From Desulfurococcales archaeon (GTDB lineage: Archaea; Thermoproteota; Thermoprotei_A; Sulfolobales; Acidilobaceae): 32,850 bases of DNA. Made by a program: the position numbers and the translations under genes. The stretch lies in assembly GCA_015521185.1 (NCBI GenBank), contig WAOS01000014.1, forward strand, positions 1 to 32,850. The letters run 5' to 3'. Below, in pieces: positions 1 through 8,722 of this stretch; the first letter of the stretch is position 1; the number at the start of each line of letters is the position of its first letter. Under the pieces are notes generated by a model, which was given only the letters and a program-made list of their open reading frames with translations, was not told the origin of the DNA and made no database searches.

Positions 1-411
1 GTTGTAAACGTTTTAGGCGCGGGCGAGTTCCTCGCCCAGGGCATTCTCGATGCTTATCCTGGAGCCCCTCTCGGCATAGTTGCTGCGAGGCGCGTAGAGG
101 ACGGTGGAGTTAGCGTTGAGATATACTACGAGAGGCTTCCCAAGCGCTGGGAGGGCCCGGCGATAATCGCTGACCCGATGCTCGCGACTGGGACCACAGT
201 TGAGGCGGTCGCCCGCCTCCTACTCGATAGGGGCGCGAGCCCCCTAGTTATCGCGAGCGTGATTGCTGCTCCGGAGGGCCTAGGGAGGCTCTCGAGGCTC
301 GGCGACATAACGGTCTATACGCTGGCCGTGGATAAGGGGCTGAACAGCAACTACTTCATAGTTCCCGGCCTTGGAGACGCCGGCGATAGAGGGCTAGGGG
401 TGACGCCGTAA
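1..411 (+). CDS. upp: Uracil phosphoribosyltransferase, C-terminal part (truncated at window start)
   Basis: Frame 1 is open from base 1: VVNVLGAGEFLAQGILDAYPGAPLGIVAARR...IIADPMLATGTTVEAVARLLLDRGA. The DPMLATGTT PRPP loop and C-terminal DxGLNxxxFIVPGLGDAGDR are UPRT hallmarks. Confidence 0.93.
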   Translation, partial: VVNVLGAGEFLAQGILDAYPGAPLGIVAARRVEDGGVSVEIYYERLPKRWEGPAIIADPMLATGTTVEAVARLLLDRGASPLVIASVIAAPEGLGRLSRLGDITVYTLAVDKGLNSNYFIVPGLGDAGDRGLGVTP

Positions 412-441
412 AAAGAGGCTGGATTCGCCTTTTCTAATTCG

Positions 442-993
442 CTAGCGCCTCCGCGAGCCGAGGAGGAGTACTGCTATGAGCGCTCCGGCAATGCCAGCGC
501 CTAGGACTCCGAGCCTCAGCTCTCTCCCCCCGCCCTGCGCCCTCGTGGCGCCGCTCTCCTGGGAGGCGCTCTCCGGGCTAGTAGGCTGGCTTGTGGTGCC
601 CGTGTCCTCGCCCTGCCCTTGACCGCATGGGCCCTGGTACGCTTCGGTCCCGTTTATGAGAACCCTGACCCTCTCGACGGTTGCGTTAACAGTGACTACG
701 ACTCCCGCGTCCTTTATGATCTGTATTACGGGCCCCTGAGGGGGAGAGAACCATAGCTCGATGGTCGCGGTTCCGTTCTGGACGGACACGTTCCTCTTCT
801 CAAGGTTGTACCCAGGGTTGGGGAGGCGGACTAGGACGTTGATGAGAGTCTTGTTCTTGAGAGGCTCGCACCTCACAGAGACCACTCTGATAGGCATCTG
901 ACCCGCCACCTCATCGCTCGAGCTAGCTGACACGGAGAGGGCTTGGACCGCTGTTAGGAGGAGCACGACGATTAGAGGGTATAGTCTTTTCAA
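442..993 (-). CDS. Secreted/membrane-anchored protein of unknown function (signal peptide, extracellular domain, Ser/Thr/Gly linker, C-terminal TM and RRR)
   Basis: N-terminal LYPLIVVLLLTAVQALSVSAS signal; low-complexity TGTTSQPTSPESASQESGATRAQGGG linker; C-terminal LGVLGAGIAGALIAVLLLGSRRR TM. Confidence 0.75.
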   Translation of the reverse strand: MKRLYPLIVVLLLTAVQALSVSASSSDEVAGQMPIRVVSVRCEPLKNKTLINVLVRLPNPGYNLEKRNVSVQNGTATIELWFSPPQGPVIQIIKDAGVVVTVNATVERVRVLINGTEAYQGPCGQGQGEDTGTTSQPTSPESASQESGATRAQGGGRELRLGVLGAGIAGALIAVLLLGSRRR

Positions 994-1048
994 CGTTATC
1001 AGCCCGCTCCGCGTAGCCTGTATGGTCGCCGGAGGCTTTTATCTTAGT

Positions 1049-1438
1049 TCAGCACTTTATTGGCTCGTCCACTTTTTCTGCGGTGGGCCGGGCGGGTATG
1101 ACACATATGAACCATAGTTCCTCGTCGGCCCAGTACTCGTGCTCTACGTTGGGCGGAATGTAGAGGTAGTATCCTTCTCCCACGTCGTAGGTGGTGCTGC
1201 CTACCCTGACCTTACCTCTCCCCTTCACGATGAATATTTCGTGCTCCCAGGGGTGGAAGTGCGGTTTTATGTGGCCGCCCTTCTCGACGGTGAAGAGCCT
1301 CATGTAGAAGTTCTTGGCTCCCGAGCCCTCCCCTATCAGCCACCTGATATATGTCTTCTCGGCCATCTCGCTCGGAACAAGCTTAGCCTCAACCTCACTA
1401 TAATGGCCAACGGTTTCCCCGCAACTCCCGCGAGCCAT
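1049..1438 (-). CDS. Cupin-domain protein
   Basis: KPHFHPWEHEIFIVKGRGKVRVG...VGEGYYLYIPPNVEHEYW matches cupin motifs 1 and 2. Confidence 0.85.
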   Translation of the reverse strand: MARGSCGETVGHYSEVEAKLVPSEMAEKTYIRWLIGEGSGAKNFYMRLFTVEKGGHIKPHFHPWEHEIFIVKGRGKVRVGSTTYDVGEGYYLYIPPNVEHEYWADEELWFICVIPARPTAEKVDEPIKC

Positions 1439-1491
1439 AGCCTATACACCATATTGAGGTTGGCGTGGTGGCACTATATTGGCGTGAGCCC

Positions 1492-2682
1492 TTACGCGAA
1501 GCCCTCAATACTCACCCTATCCAGGCCTACGTGGACAGCTGTCGGCTTGCAGGGGGAGAGCAGGCGGAGCCTCCGCCTCCTGTAGTCGATGCTCTCCACG
1601 AGGCCGACGCACGGCTCCCCCTCCTCCGGGTATGATGCTGCGATTAGCCCCTTCTCCCAGCCCTGGACTAGGACGCGCATTCCCGGGGGAGGCCTCACTC
1701 TCCGCCTCGCGACGACCACTATCTTACCCTGGACCTTCTCCGCGTATAGTGGGCGGTGACCCAGTAGGGAGGAGACGAGGTCGAGCCCCTCACCCTCTAG
1801 GGGCTCCCCGACGAAGACTGGCGCGCCATATACTGGTGCACTGTCGGGGCTGACGCTATACTTCTTAGCGCCTTGTAGGGCTCTCGCGAGGAGCCTCTCC
1901 CTGTGGACCCTCCTCTCCTCCCTGGATTTCACAGCATTGCTCACGAGCCTCGGGAGGGCGAGCACGCTGGCACCAGTCTCCCTCTTGAGGTACTCGACCA
2001 GCTCTCTGGGCATGCCTAGAACTCCTATAGTGCCTATATCGAGGGCGCGGGCTAGGGCGGCCTTGCTGTCTAGGCCCTCCCAGAGTTCTACCCAGCCATC
2101 TGTGTCTACGATGATTGCTCCCGGCCCTGATAGGGCTCGTGCGCACGATACGTAGCGGAGTGGAGCGCGGGCTGGAGAGAAAGCTCCGACGAAGCATCGG
2201 CGTGCAGATGCTCCTCCCGAACCCGGAACTAGGAGTCCCTCAACTCTCGTCGCGGCTGTGAACCCGGGCGAGTAGAGCTCGTTCTGCCCGACATCAACAG
2301 TCAAGTATAGGGCACTTCCCAGCTGAGAGGCGACGAAGCTTGCCAGCGTGGTCTTCCCCGAATCGCTCGGCCCCACAAGCATTATCCTCCTACCCGTACC
2401 GGCGAGCTGTTCCGCGGCCTGCAGGTAAGACTCGTAGACGCCTCCAGCGACTGGGACGGGCTTGCAGGTTCCCCCTGGCGGCTTTTCCGAGCGGACCAGG
2501 ACGGACCGGCCTACTGGCACTACGATGTCTTCCCCGGCTTGCAAGCGATAGCCGTTCACCTCGGAGTCAACGGGAAAGGCGGCGCGGCACGCGCCTCGAA
2601 GGAGCCACACGCCCACAATACCGCACCTCGGCCCCACCGGGCTAACAAAGAAATAAATACCTCTCAACACAGAGTGAACCAC
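1492..2682 (-). CDS. Clp1/Grc3-like polynucleotide 5'-kinase (P-loop); true start possibly GTG at 2670
   Basis: MLVGPSDSGKTTLASFVASQLG Walker A; TVDVGQNELYSPGF and IVDTDGWV are typical of the Clp1 P-loop family. GGTGG Shine-Dalgarno lies about 7 nt before GTG at 2670. Confidence 0.8.
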   Translation of the reverse strand: MVHSVLRGIYFFVSPVGPRCGIVGVWLLRGACRAAFPVDSEVNGYRLQAGEDIVVPVGRSVLVRSEKPPGGTCKPVPVAGGVYESYLQAAEQLAGTGRRIMLVGPSDSGKTTLASFVASQLGSALYLTVDVGQNELYSPGFTAATRVEGLLVPGSGGASARRCFVGAFSPARAPLRYVSCARALSGPGAIIVDTDGWVELWEGLDSKAALARALDIGTIGVLGMPRELVEYLKRETGASVLALPRLVSNAVKSREERRVHRERLLARALQGAKKYSVSPDSAPVYGAPVFVGEPLEGEGLDLVSSLLGHRPLYAEKVQGKIVVVARRRVRPPPGMRVLVQGWEKGLIAASYPEEGEPCVGLVESIDYRRRRLRLLSPCKPTAVHVGLDRVSIEGFA

Positions 2683-2687
2683 CGGAC

Positions 2688-2765
2688 GCCGCGGTAGTAT
2701 AGCCTGGCCTAGTATGCGGGCCTGTCAAGCCCGTGACCCGGGTTCAAATCCCGGCCGCGGCGCCA
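2688..2765 (+). tRNA. tRNA-Asp (GTC), 3' CCA encoded
   Basis: Acceptor GCCGCGG/CCGCGGC, anticodon arm CGGGC-CTGTCAA-GCCCG (GTC), T arm CCGGG-TTCAAAT-CCCGG, discriminator G followed by CCA. Confidence 0.95.
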
Positions 2766-2866
2766 TCCTAATCGCGTGTTCCACGGAATCCCTCCTGCCG
2801 GCTAGTCGAAGAGGCTAATCTATATTAGTAGTTGAGAATCTATGAGTAATTTGTGGGTGGAAACCG

Positions 2867-2977
2867 TTGGTCACTATTTTAATCTATTATATGCTGGGAG
2901 TTCTAGCCGTCACTGTTGCGGTAGTACTACTCTATAAGGCTTTGAAAGATGAGGGGCGTGGCGGCTCAGGGCCCTAA
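2867..2977 (+). CDS. Putative single-TM microprotein (36 aa, TTG start), absent from the ORF track
   Basis: Translation (M)VTILIYYMLGVLAVTVAVVLLYKALKDEGRGGSGP*. GGTGG Shine-Dalgarno just upstream and a TATA-like tctatatta about 45 nt upstream. Confidence 0.5.
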   Translation: MVTILIYYMLGVLAVTVAVVLLYKALKDEGRGGSGP

Positions 2978-4639
2978 ATTCTTCGCGCAGTATTCTTTTA
3001 TCGCTCGGGTCTCCGAGATTTTCCCGTTCTCAAGGTCCTCCCTCACCCTGTCCGGATTCCTAGTGCAGGGGTCGCCGTAGCCGCCTCCCCCGGGAGTGTT
3101 TATGACTATCGTGTCCCCCTCCTTTACAGTAATGGTTGCTATACAGCCTAGGGGCACGTTCTCTCCCGTGGGCCGGACTAGGTAGTGTGTGCTTGGCTCC
3201 GCCGGCTTACCCCCGTTGAGCCCCCACGGCCTGTGGCGGCACCTCTGCGCTACTATCGTTAGGGTTGCTGTTCCTCTTGTTAGCGTGAATGCCCTCGTTA
3301 TTCCTAGGCCGCCCCTATTCTGGCCGGGACCCTCGCTGTCCTCGCGAAGCTTGTACGCTTTGAAGAGGACGGGGTATTCGGCTTCTAGCCTCTCGATCGG
3401 GGTGTTCAGCGTGTTAGTCATATTGGTGTGGACCCCGTCCACCCCGTCGCTCCACGGCCTGCCCCCGCTCCCGCAACCAATCGTTTCGTAGAACGCCCAC
3501 CTCCTACCCTCGAGCAAGCCGCCTATCATAATGTTCGTCATAGTGCCGCAGCTCGCCGCTGGCACCCTGCCTGGCAGGGCTTTGGCGAGAGCCATGAATA
3601 CTGTATCGGCTATCCTCTGACTAGTCTCCGTGTTGCCCGCGCTGACGGGCGCCGGCTTCCTGGGGTTGACGAGTGTTCCCTCTGGCGCCACTATCCTTAT
3701 GGCCCGATAGAATCCCTGGTTAACAGGCATCTCGGGGTCGAGAATTGATTTGACGGCAAAGCTTGCCGCCGCTACTGTTACCCCGAGAACGGCGTTGAGC
3801 GGCGCGTCTACTTGGGAGCTTGTCCCCTCGAAGTCTATGGTTATCTCGTCGTCTCCTATAGCTAGCCTCGCCCTTATCTTTAGGTCTCCTCCGGGTAGCT
3901 CCACGTAGTCTTCCCCGGTCCACTCCCCCCTTACTCCGAGATCTCGTATGGTTCTTCGAACGTATCTCTCGGTGTAGTCCAGTATCTCTCTCCAGGCTTG
4001 TAGGAGGATCTCGCCCCCGTACCTTTCAGCTAGTTCTCTCAGTCTTCTCTCGCCAACGTTTAGCGATGCGAGCTGTGCTCTGAGGTCTCCGAGGGTGTAC
4101 TCGGGTGTTCTGACGTTAGCCGCGATAAGATCAAGTATGTCCCTGTTGATCACGCCTGAGGTGACGAGCTTGACGGGCGGTATTATTATTCCCTCCTGGC
4201 CGAGCTCCTTCACGTCGCCACCTAAGCTTCCGGGGACCGCTCCCCCAACGTCTACGTGGTGAGCCTTATTGGCGAGGTATGCTATGTGCTGGCCTTTATA
4301 GTATACGGGTTTGAGGAGTGTGATGTCATTTAGGTGCGTCCCCGTTATGTACGGGTCGTTCGCTATTATAACGTCTCCCTCGCCAAGCTCGATGCCTCTG
4401 GACCTGAGGTATGAGACTATGTTCTTGACACCAACGGTCATGCTACCTATGTGGACCGGTATGTGTTCGGCCTGGGCTACCAGGTCTCCCTCGGGCGTCA
4501 GTACGGCGCATGTGTGGTCTAGCCTATCCTTTATATTGGGGCTGTATGCGGTGTTTCTCAGGACTATACCCATCTCCTCGCTAGCGTATATGGCGGCGCT
4601 CTTGATGACCTCTACCGTCAGCTTGTCCGGGCTTGCCAA
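2966..4639 (-). CDS. hyuB: Hydantoinase/oxoprolinase/acetone-carboxylase-family subunit B
   Basis: Full-length HyuB: AAIYASEEMGIVLRNTAYSPNIKDRLDHTCAVL, GDVIIANDPYITGTHLNDITLLKPVY, C-terminal TPGGGGYGDP. Confidence 0.93.
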   Translation of the reverse strand: MASPDKLTVEVIKSAAIYASEEMGIVLRNTAYSPNIKDRLDHTCAVLTPEGDLVAQAEHIPVHIGSMTVGVKNIVSYLRSRGIELGEGDVIIANDPYITGTHLNDITLLKPVYYKGQHIAYLANKAHHVDVGGAVPGSLGGDVKELGQEGIIIPPVKLVTSGVINRDILDLIAANVRTPEYTLGDLRAQLASLNVGERRLRELAERYGGEILLQAWREILDYTERYVRRTIRDLGVRGEWTGEDYVELPGGDLKIRARLAIGDDEITIDFEGTSSQVDAPLNAVLGVTVAAASFAVKSILDPEMPVNQGFYRAIRIVAPEGTLVNPRKPAPVSAGNTETSQRIADTVFMALAKALPGRVPAASCGTMTNIMIGGLLEGRRWAFYETIGCGSGGRPWSDGVDGVHTNMTNTLNTPIERLEAEYPVLFKAYKLREDSEGPGQNRGGLGITRAFTLTRGTATLTIVAQRCRHRPWGLNGGKPAEPSTHYLVRPTGENVPLGCIATITVKEGDTIVINTPGGGGYGDPCTRNPDRVREDLENGKISETRAIKEYCAKNLGP

Positions 4640-4645
4640 CGCCTC

Positions 4646-6685
4646 TCACCTCTCCAGCTCGAGGGCTCCCAGCTCTGTGACTATGCCGTGGTAGCCTGGT
4701 GGTACGAGTATTGTCGAGTCTGGCGCTTCTATCACTGCGGGCCCCTCAACCCTGTATCCCTCGGCCATCGCGTTGTAGTCGTATACCGCGGCATTATGCC
4801 ACCCACCCTGGAAGAATACTTCCCTCTCGCCCTTGAGGGGGTCTCCGGCCTGCTTGGGTGCGCGTAGGAGCGGTTTTCTCGTTAGGCCGATCGCTTCGAC
4901 CCTAACGAGGACTATCTCAACGTCTTCCTCTTCAACTGAGAACCCGTATCTCGCAGCGTGAACCCTATGGAACTCCTCGAGGGTCCGCTCCACACTGCCC
5001 TGGTAGGGAACCCTTAGAGTGTAGGCTTGGCCCCAGTACTTTGCGTCCACGAGTCTCCGCGTTACTATGCTGCCGGGCTCGACCCCCCAGTCCTGGAGTG
5101 TGCGGACCGCCTCCGCCTCGAGTCGTGCTAGGACCCTCTCTAGCTCGTCATCGCTGATATCGCCGGCCCTTTTAGCTATCGAGGCATGCCTCTCCACCTT
5201 GTAGTCCGCCACTAGAAGGCCGAGAGCGCTGAACACTCCGGGCCTCGGCGGGACTAGCACGCGGGATACTCCAACCTCTGCCGCGAGCTCTGCAGCGTGG
5301 AGAGGGCCGGCGCCTCCGAAAGCGAAAAGTGTGAAGAGCCTCGGGTCGTGACCCCTCTCTAGGGTGACCAGCCTCACAGCTCTACCCATGACAGTGTTGG
5401 CGAGGCCGATTATCATCCAGGCCGCCTCTACTACGGTGACTCCTAGGGGCTTTGCTATCATATCGCGTATAGCCCTCCACGCTAGATCCCTCCTCAAGCG
5501 TATTCCTCCGGAGATGGTTTCTGGAAGCCTGCCGAGTACGAGGTTAGCGTCTGTTACCGTGGGTTCTGCTCCTCCCCGGCCGTAGCAGGCTGGGCCGGGG
5601 TCTGCGCCAGCGCTTTTGGGGCCTATCCTCAGGCCACCTCCGGGGTCGACCCAGGCTATCGTTCCTCCGCCGGCGGAGACTTCTGCTAGGTCTATATGGG
5701 GGAAGCGGACCGGGTAGCCGCTCCCCCTTATTACGCGGCCCATGTGAACTTTTCCGCCCACCTCGTAGGACTCTACTATCTCGGGCTCGCCACGTACGAT
5801 GCTGGAGGCCTTAGCCGTGGTCCCGCCCATATCGAAGCCTATGCTATACTCTATCCCGGCGAGCCTGGAGAAGTATGCGACCGCCACAGCTCCCGCGCTG
5901 GGGCCCGACTCTATGAAGGCCGCCGGCCTCTCCACGGCCTCTCCGACCTCGACTATGCCGCCGCTCGACTGCATAATGAGCAGCTTACCCTCGAAGCCCT
6001 CGCGGCGGAGCCTGGAGACAAGGTCTTCTAGGTACGAGGATAATACGGGCTTGAGGAGGCCGTTCACAACGGCGGTGCTCGTCCTCTCATACTCCATCGG
6101 CGCAGGGTCGACACGGCTCCCCGTGACAACGTAGGCGGTCGGGCACTCGTCCCTGATCGCTTCGGCAGCTTGTTCCTCGTGCGAGGGGTTCCTGTATGAG
6201 TGGAGGAATGATACTACGAAGACCCTCGTCCCCTCGGAGCACTCGCGAGAAGCCGCCTTCCTAACTTCTTCCACGTCCAGCTCCTCAATAACTCGGCCTT
6301 CACTGGTTATTCTCCCCCGAACACCGTAGCGCCTCTTCCTAGGGATGAGAGGTTTGGGCTTGCTGAAGTTGGGGTCGTAGAGGCTCGGCCTGTTCTGCCT
6401 CCCAATCTCTATGACGTCTTCGAAGCCCGCATTTGTTATTAGGGCTGCGCGGGGAGGCTCAATGCCTATCTGGCCAAGAAACATGTTGGTTCCGATCGTC
6501 GTGGCATGGATCAGAAGGTCTATTTTGACTAGTGGGCCCACAGCCATTCTTAGGCCCGCCAGTATCCCCTTTGCCGGCTCTCTCGGCGTTGTGGGAACTT
6601 TCATTATTCCGAGCTCGCTTGTTTCCTCGTTGAGAAACACTATGTCGGTGAATGTACCGCCGACATCGACGCCCACTCTATACAC
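4646..6685 (-). CDS. hyuA: Hydantoinase/oxoprolinase/acetone-carboxylase-family subunit A
   Basis: RVGVDVGGTFTDIVFLNEET, HATTIGTNMFLGQ, SSGGIV, ESGPSAGAVAVAYF, FDMGGTTAKAS, FAFGGAGPLHAAELA. Confidence 0.94.
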   Translation of the reverse strand: MYRVGVDVGGTFTDIVFLNEETSELGIMKVPTTPREPAKGILAGLRMAVGPLVKIDLLIHATTIGTNMFLGQIGIEPPRAALITNAGFEDVIEIGRQNRPSLYDPNFSKPKPLIPRKRRYGVRGRITSEGRVIEELDVEEVRKAASRECSEGTRVFVVSFLHSYRNPSHEEQAAEAIRDECPTAYVVTGSRVDPAPMEYERTSTAVVNGLLKPVLSSYLEDLVSRLRREGFEGKLLIMQSSGGIVEVGEAVERPAAFIESGPSAGAVAVAYFSRLAGIEYSIGFDMGGTTAKASSIVRGEPEIVESYEVGGKVHMGRVIRGSGYPVRFPHIDLAEVSAGGGTIAWVDPGGGLRIGPKSAGADPGPACYGRGGAEPTVTDANLVLGRLPETISGGIRLRRDLAWRAIRDMIAKPLGVTVVEAAWMIIGLANTVMGRAVRLVTLERGHDPRLFTLFAFGGAGPLHAAELAAEVGVSRVLVPPRPGVFSALGLLVADYKVERHASIAKRAGDISDDELERVLARLEAEAVRTLQDWGVEPGSIVTRRLVDAKYWGQAYTLRVPYQGSVERTLEEFHRVHAARYGFSVEEEDVEIVLVRVEAIGLTRKPLLRAPKQAGDPLKGEREVFFQGGWHNAAVYDYNAMAEGYRVEGPAVIEAPDSTILVPPGYHGIVTELGALELER

Positions 6686-6810
6686 TGTAGAGCACCGCCT
6701 CCGAGCAGCAGCAGGCCCGGGGGGTCCTGCTAAAACGGTAGCATAGCGAGAAGTATTAGCCTGTATTCATAGCGGTCCGCAGTATCTCTCATAAGTGGAG
6801 GAGAAGGCGT

Positions 6811-7086
6811 GTGGCGCGTGTCGTAGTCTACGAGGGTAAGGGGCCTGTCGAGGTTAAGCTTGTCGATGGGAGTATCGTTTGGCTTTGCGGCTGCGGTCTT
6901 AGCGTGACGTTCCCGTTCTGCAGCGGGAGACATATTCGCACGTATAGCGAGGATGACGATGGCATCTACGCTTATGACAGGGACGGTAACCTGCTGGGTA
7001 GGATTAGGAAAATAGTTTTGGAGGATGGCCGGGAAATAAGTCCGGAGTCCCTAGTTAGGGCTCGCTTAAGGGGGGAGGAGGCCTAG
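6811..7086 (+). CDS. CDGSH-like iron-sulfur protein (GTG start)
   Basis: [16 protein letters not shown] fits C-X-C-X2-S-X3-P-X-C-x-G-x-H, keeping the 3Cys-1His ligand set. GGAGGAGAAGGC Shine-Dalgarno upstream. Confidence 0.8.
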   Translation: MARVVVYEGKGPVEVKLVDGSIVWLCGCGLSVTFPFCSGRHIRTYSEDDDGIYAYDRDGNLLGRIRKIVLEDGREISPESLVRARLRGEEA

Positions 7087-7646
7087 GTTTTCAGGAACCT
7101 CCTCGTGTAGGGGCTCTCTCCGGGGTGCCTCCTGCGGAAGTGCCCGCTGGGTTTTCCGGTGAGTAGCTCTTCGAACCATGCCTCGTGCTCGATCTCCTCG
7201 TGCAATATTGCTAGGGCTAGGTCCGCGGTCCGGTAGTCCTTGCCCCAGACATAGTTGAGTATCTCCGTGTACACTCCTACTGCACATCTCTCGGCGTCTA
7301 GGAGTACTTTTAGGAGGTTCTCTATTGTGGGGTTCTCCGGGAGCTTTGCATCCATGCATGCTGCCATCCTCGAGAACTCTACTATGTCGTTTGGCAGCTC
7401 GCCGCCCAGCTCGTAGATCCTGACGGCTAGAGCCTCGAAGTGGCTGCGGTCCTCCTCTCTAGCGTCCTCTATTATCTCCTTTATCGCCTCTCCCTCTAGG
7501 CCTGTCGCGTGCATGCGCAGGATTGTATAGTAGTAGTATGTTGTGAACTCTGCTGCCGCTGCTCTAACCAGCATGTCTAGGAGTTTCTCCACATCTATGC
7601 CCGCCTGTTTTATGAGTTCTACGTTCCTTCTAGCCATACGAACCAC
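7083..7646 (-). CDS. Dps-like (DPSL) ferritin-like diiron protein; start more likely ATG at 7637
   Basis: [61 protein letters not shown] give a four-helix carboxylate/His ligand pattern plus the Cys pair seen in DPSL proteins. Confidence 0.8.
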   Translation of the reverse strand: MVRMARRNVELIKQAGIDVEKLLDMLVRAAAAEFTTYYYYTILRMHATGLEGEAIKEIIEDAREEDRSHFEALAVRIYELGGELPNDIVEFSRMAACMDAKLPENPTIENLLKVLLDAERCAVGVYTEILNYVWGKDYRTADLALAILHEEIEHEAWFEELLTGKPSGHFRRRHPGESPYTRRFLKT

Positions 7647-7662
7647 CTATTATTTCGTAGTC

Positions 7663-7678
7663 ACTTCTAGATAGAAGT
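7663..7678. promoter_or_regulatory. Perfect inverted repeat ACTTCT-AGAT-AGAAGT upstream of DPSL
   Basis: Read from sequence; 26 nt upstream of the likely ATG, with TATA-like gtatatac at about 7711-7718 on the promoter side. Confidence 0.55.
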
Positions 7679-7738
7679 CATATCTCGACTTTATCCGTTG
7701 CACAAAACAAGTATATACAGACATAGCGGAAAGGCGTC

Positions 7739-8722
7739 CTAGTGATACTTCAACCCGCTACCTGTAAGCACTAACACTGCCTCCTCCAGGCCAGCCATTT
7801 CAGCAGCTGCCTCCACCGAGGCGCTAGAAGGCTCAACAATGAATCCCTTCCCGTAGAGGGCCCTCATGCCCTTCTCGATCTCGGGGTCACCAACAACTAC
7901 TAGGCCGGACGAGGCAGCAGCGATTTCTTCGAGCCTCGGCGGGTTCTTGAGTACTAGGGCGTCTGCGAGCCTGCTCGTATCGGCTTTTGTTGATGCTAGT
8001 AGGGGTACCCTGCCTAGTAGGCTCGCGGCCTCGACCGCTTGCACCGCTATGATCCTGGGCTTGACACCCAGCCTCTTGAGGCCTCTGTAGAGGCCTAGAA
8101 TGAGTGTCCCGCTACTCACAGGCACTAGTATGGGCGCCTCCCGGGCGAGGGGCGCTAGCTCTCGGGCTATACTGCTAGTTCCCTCGATAAATATTGGGCT
8201 GTACGCGTGCGCTACGTAGAAGCAGCTGCTTGAGTCTCTCTTAGCTGCCTCAGCCGCTGCCTCCCTTGTCTCGTGGATCCTTAGCTCGCCCCCTAGGGAC
8301 CTGATTATCCGCGCCTTCCCCGGCGCTATACTCCTTGGGGCGTGGATCCTAGCCTTCAGGCCTAGCCTAGCTGCGTAAGCGGCGACTGCGAGGCCCGTGT
8401 TTCCGCTTGTGTCCTCTACCACGCACTCATAGCCCAGTCTCTCCGCGATGTAGACGCTTAGACTCGCCCCTCTATCCTTGAAGCTCCCAGTAGGGTTCAG
8501 ATAATCAAGCTTGTAGACGCGCCTCCCAACCCTCACAACCGGCGTACCGCCCTCGCCCAGAATAGAGCCTGGCCTCGGCAGTTCGCCTAGTACTTCTAGG
8601 GGGCTCCCGCAGCGGGGGCAGTACGGCTTGTACTCTTCACTGTCCCCCGTCCAACCACACCTTGGACAATAAAGCTTCCAGGCCAACAGTCCTCGCCTCT
8701 CTCCGAGCATAGCAAGAGTCAT
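7739..8722 (-). CDS. thrC: Threonine synthase or closely related fold-type II PLP enzyme with N-terminal zinc ribbon
   Basis: CPRCGWTGDSEEYKPYCPRCGSPL zinc ribbon; KLDYLNPTGSFKDRGASLSV PLP lysine motif; VEDTSGNTGLAVAAYAA. Confidence 0.85.
   Translation of the reverse strand: MTLAMLGERRGLLAWKLYCPRCGWTGDSEEYKPYCPRCGSPLEVLGELPRPGSILGEGGTPVVRVGRRVYKLDYLNPTGSFKDRGASLSVYIAERLGYECVVEDTSGNTGLAVAAYAARLGLKARIHAPRSIAPGKARIIRSLGGELRIHETREAAAEAAKRDSSSCFYVAHAYSPIFIEGTSSIARELAPLAREAPILVPVSSGTLILGLYRGLKRLGVKPRIIAVQAVEAASLLGRVPLLASTKADTSRLADALVLKNPPRLEEIAAASSGLVVVGDPEIEKGMRALYGKGFIVEPSSASVEAAAEMAGLEEAVLVLTGSGLKYH

Noticed and set aside
1865-2197. Arg-rich 110-aa ORF inside the Clp1-like gene
   Set aside because: Frame-shifted translation of the same strand, wholly overlapped by a recognised family.
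2842-2937. ATG-initiated 31-aa ORF (MSNLWVETVGHYF...) overlapping the microprotein in another frame
   Set aside because: Composition not protein-like and Shine-Dalgarno placement fits the TTG frame better.
5364-6134. Plus-strand ORFs antisense to hyuA (5364-5585, 5696-6031, 5799-6134)
   Set aside because: Fully contained within a convincing HyuA; low-complexity shadow translations.
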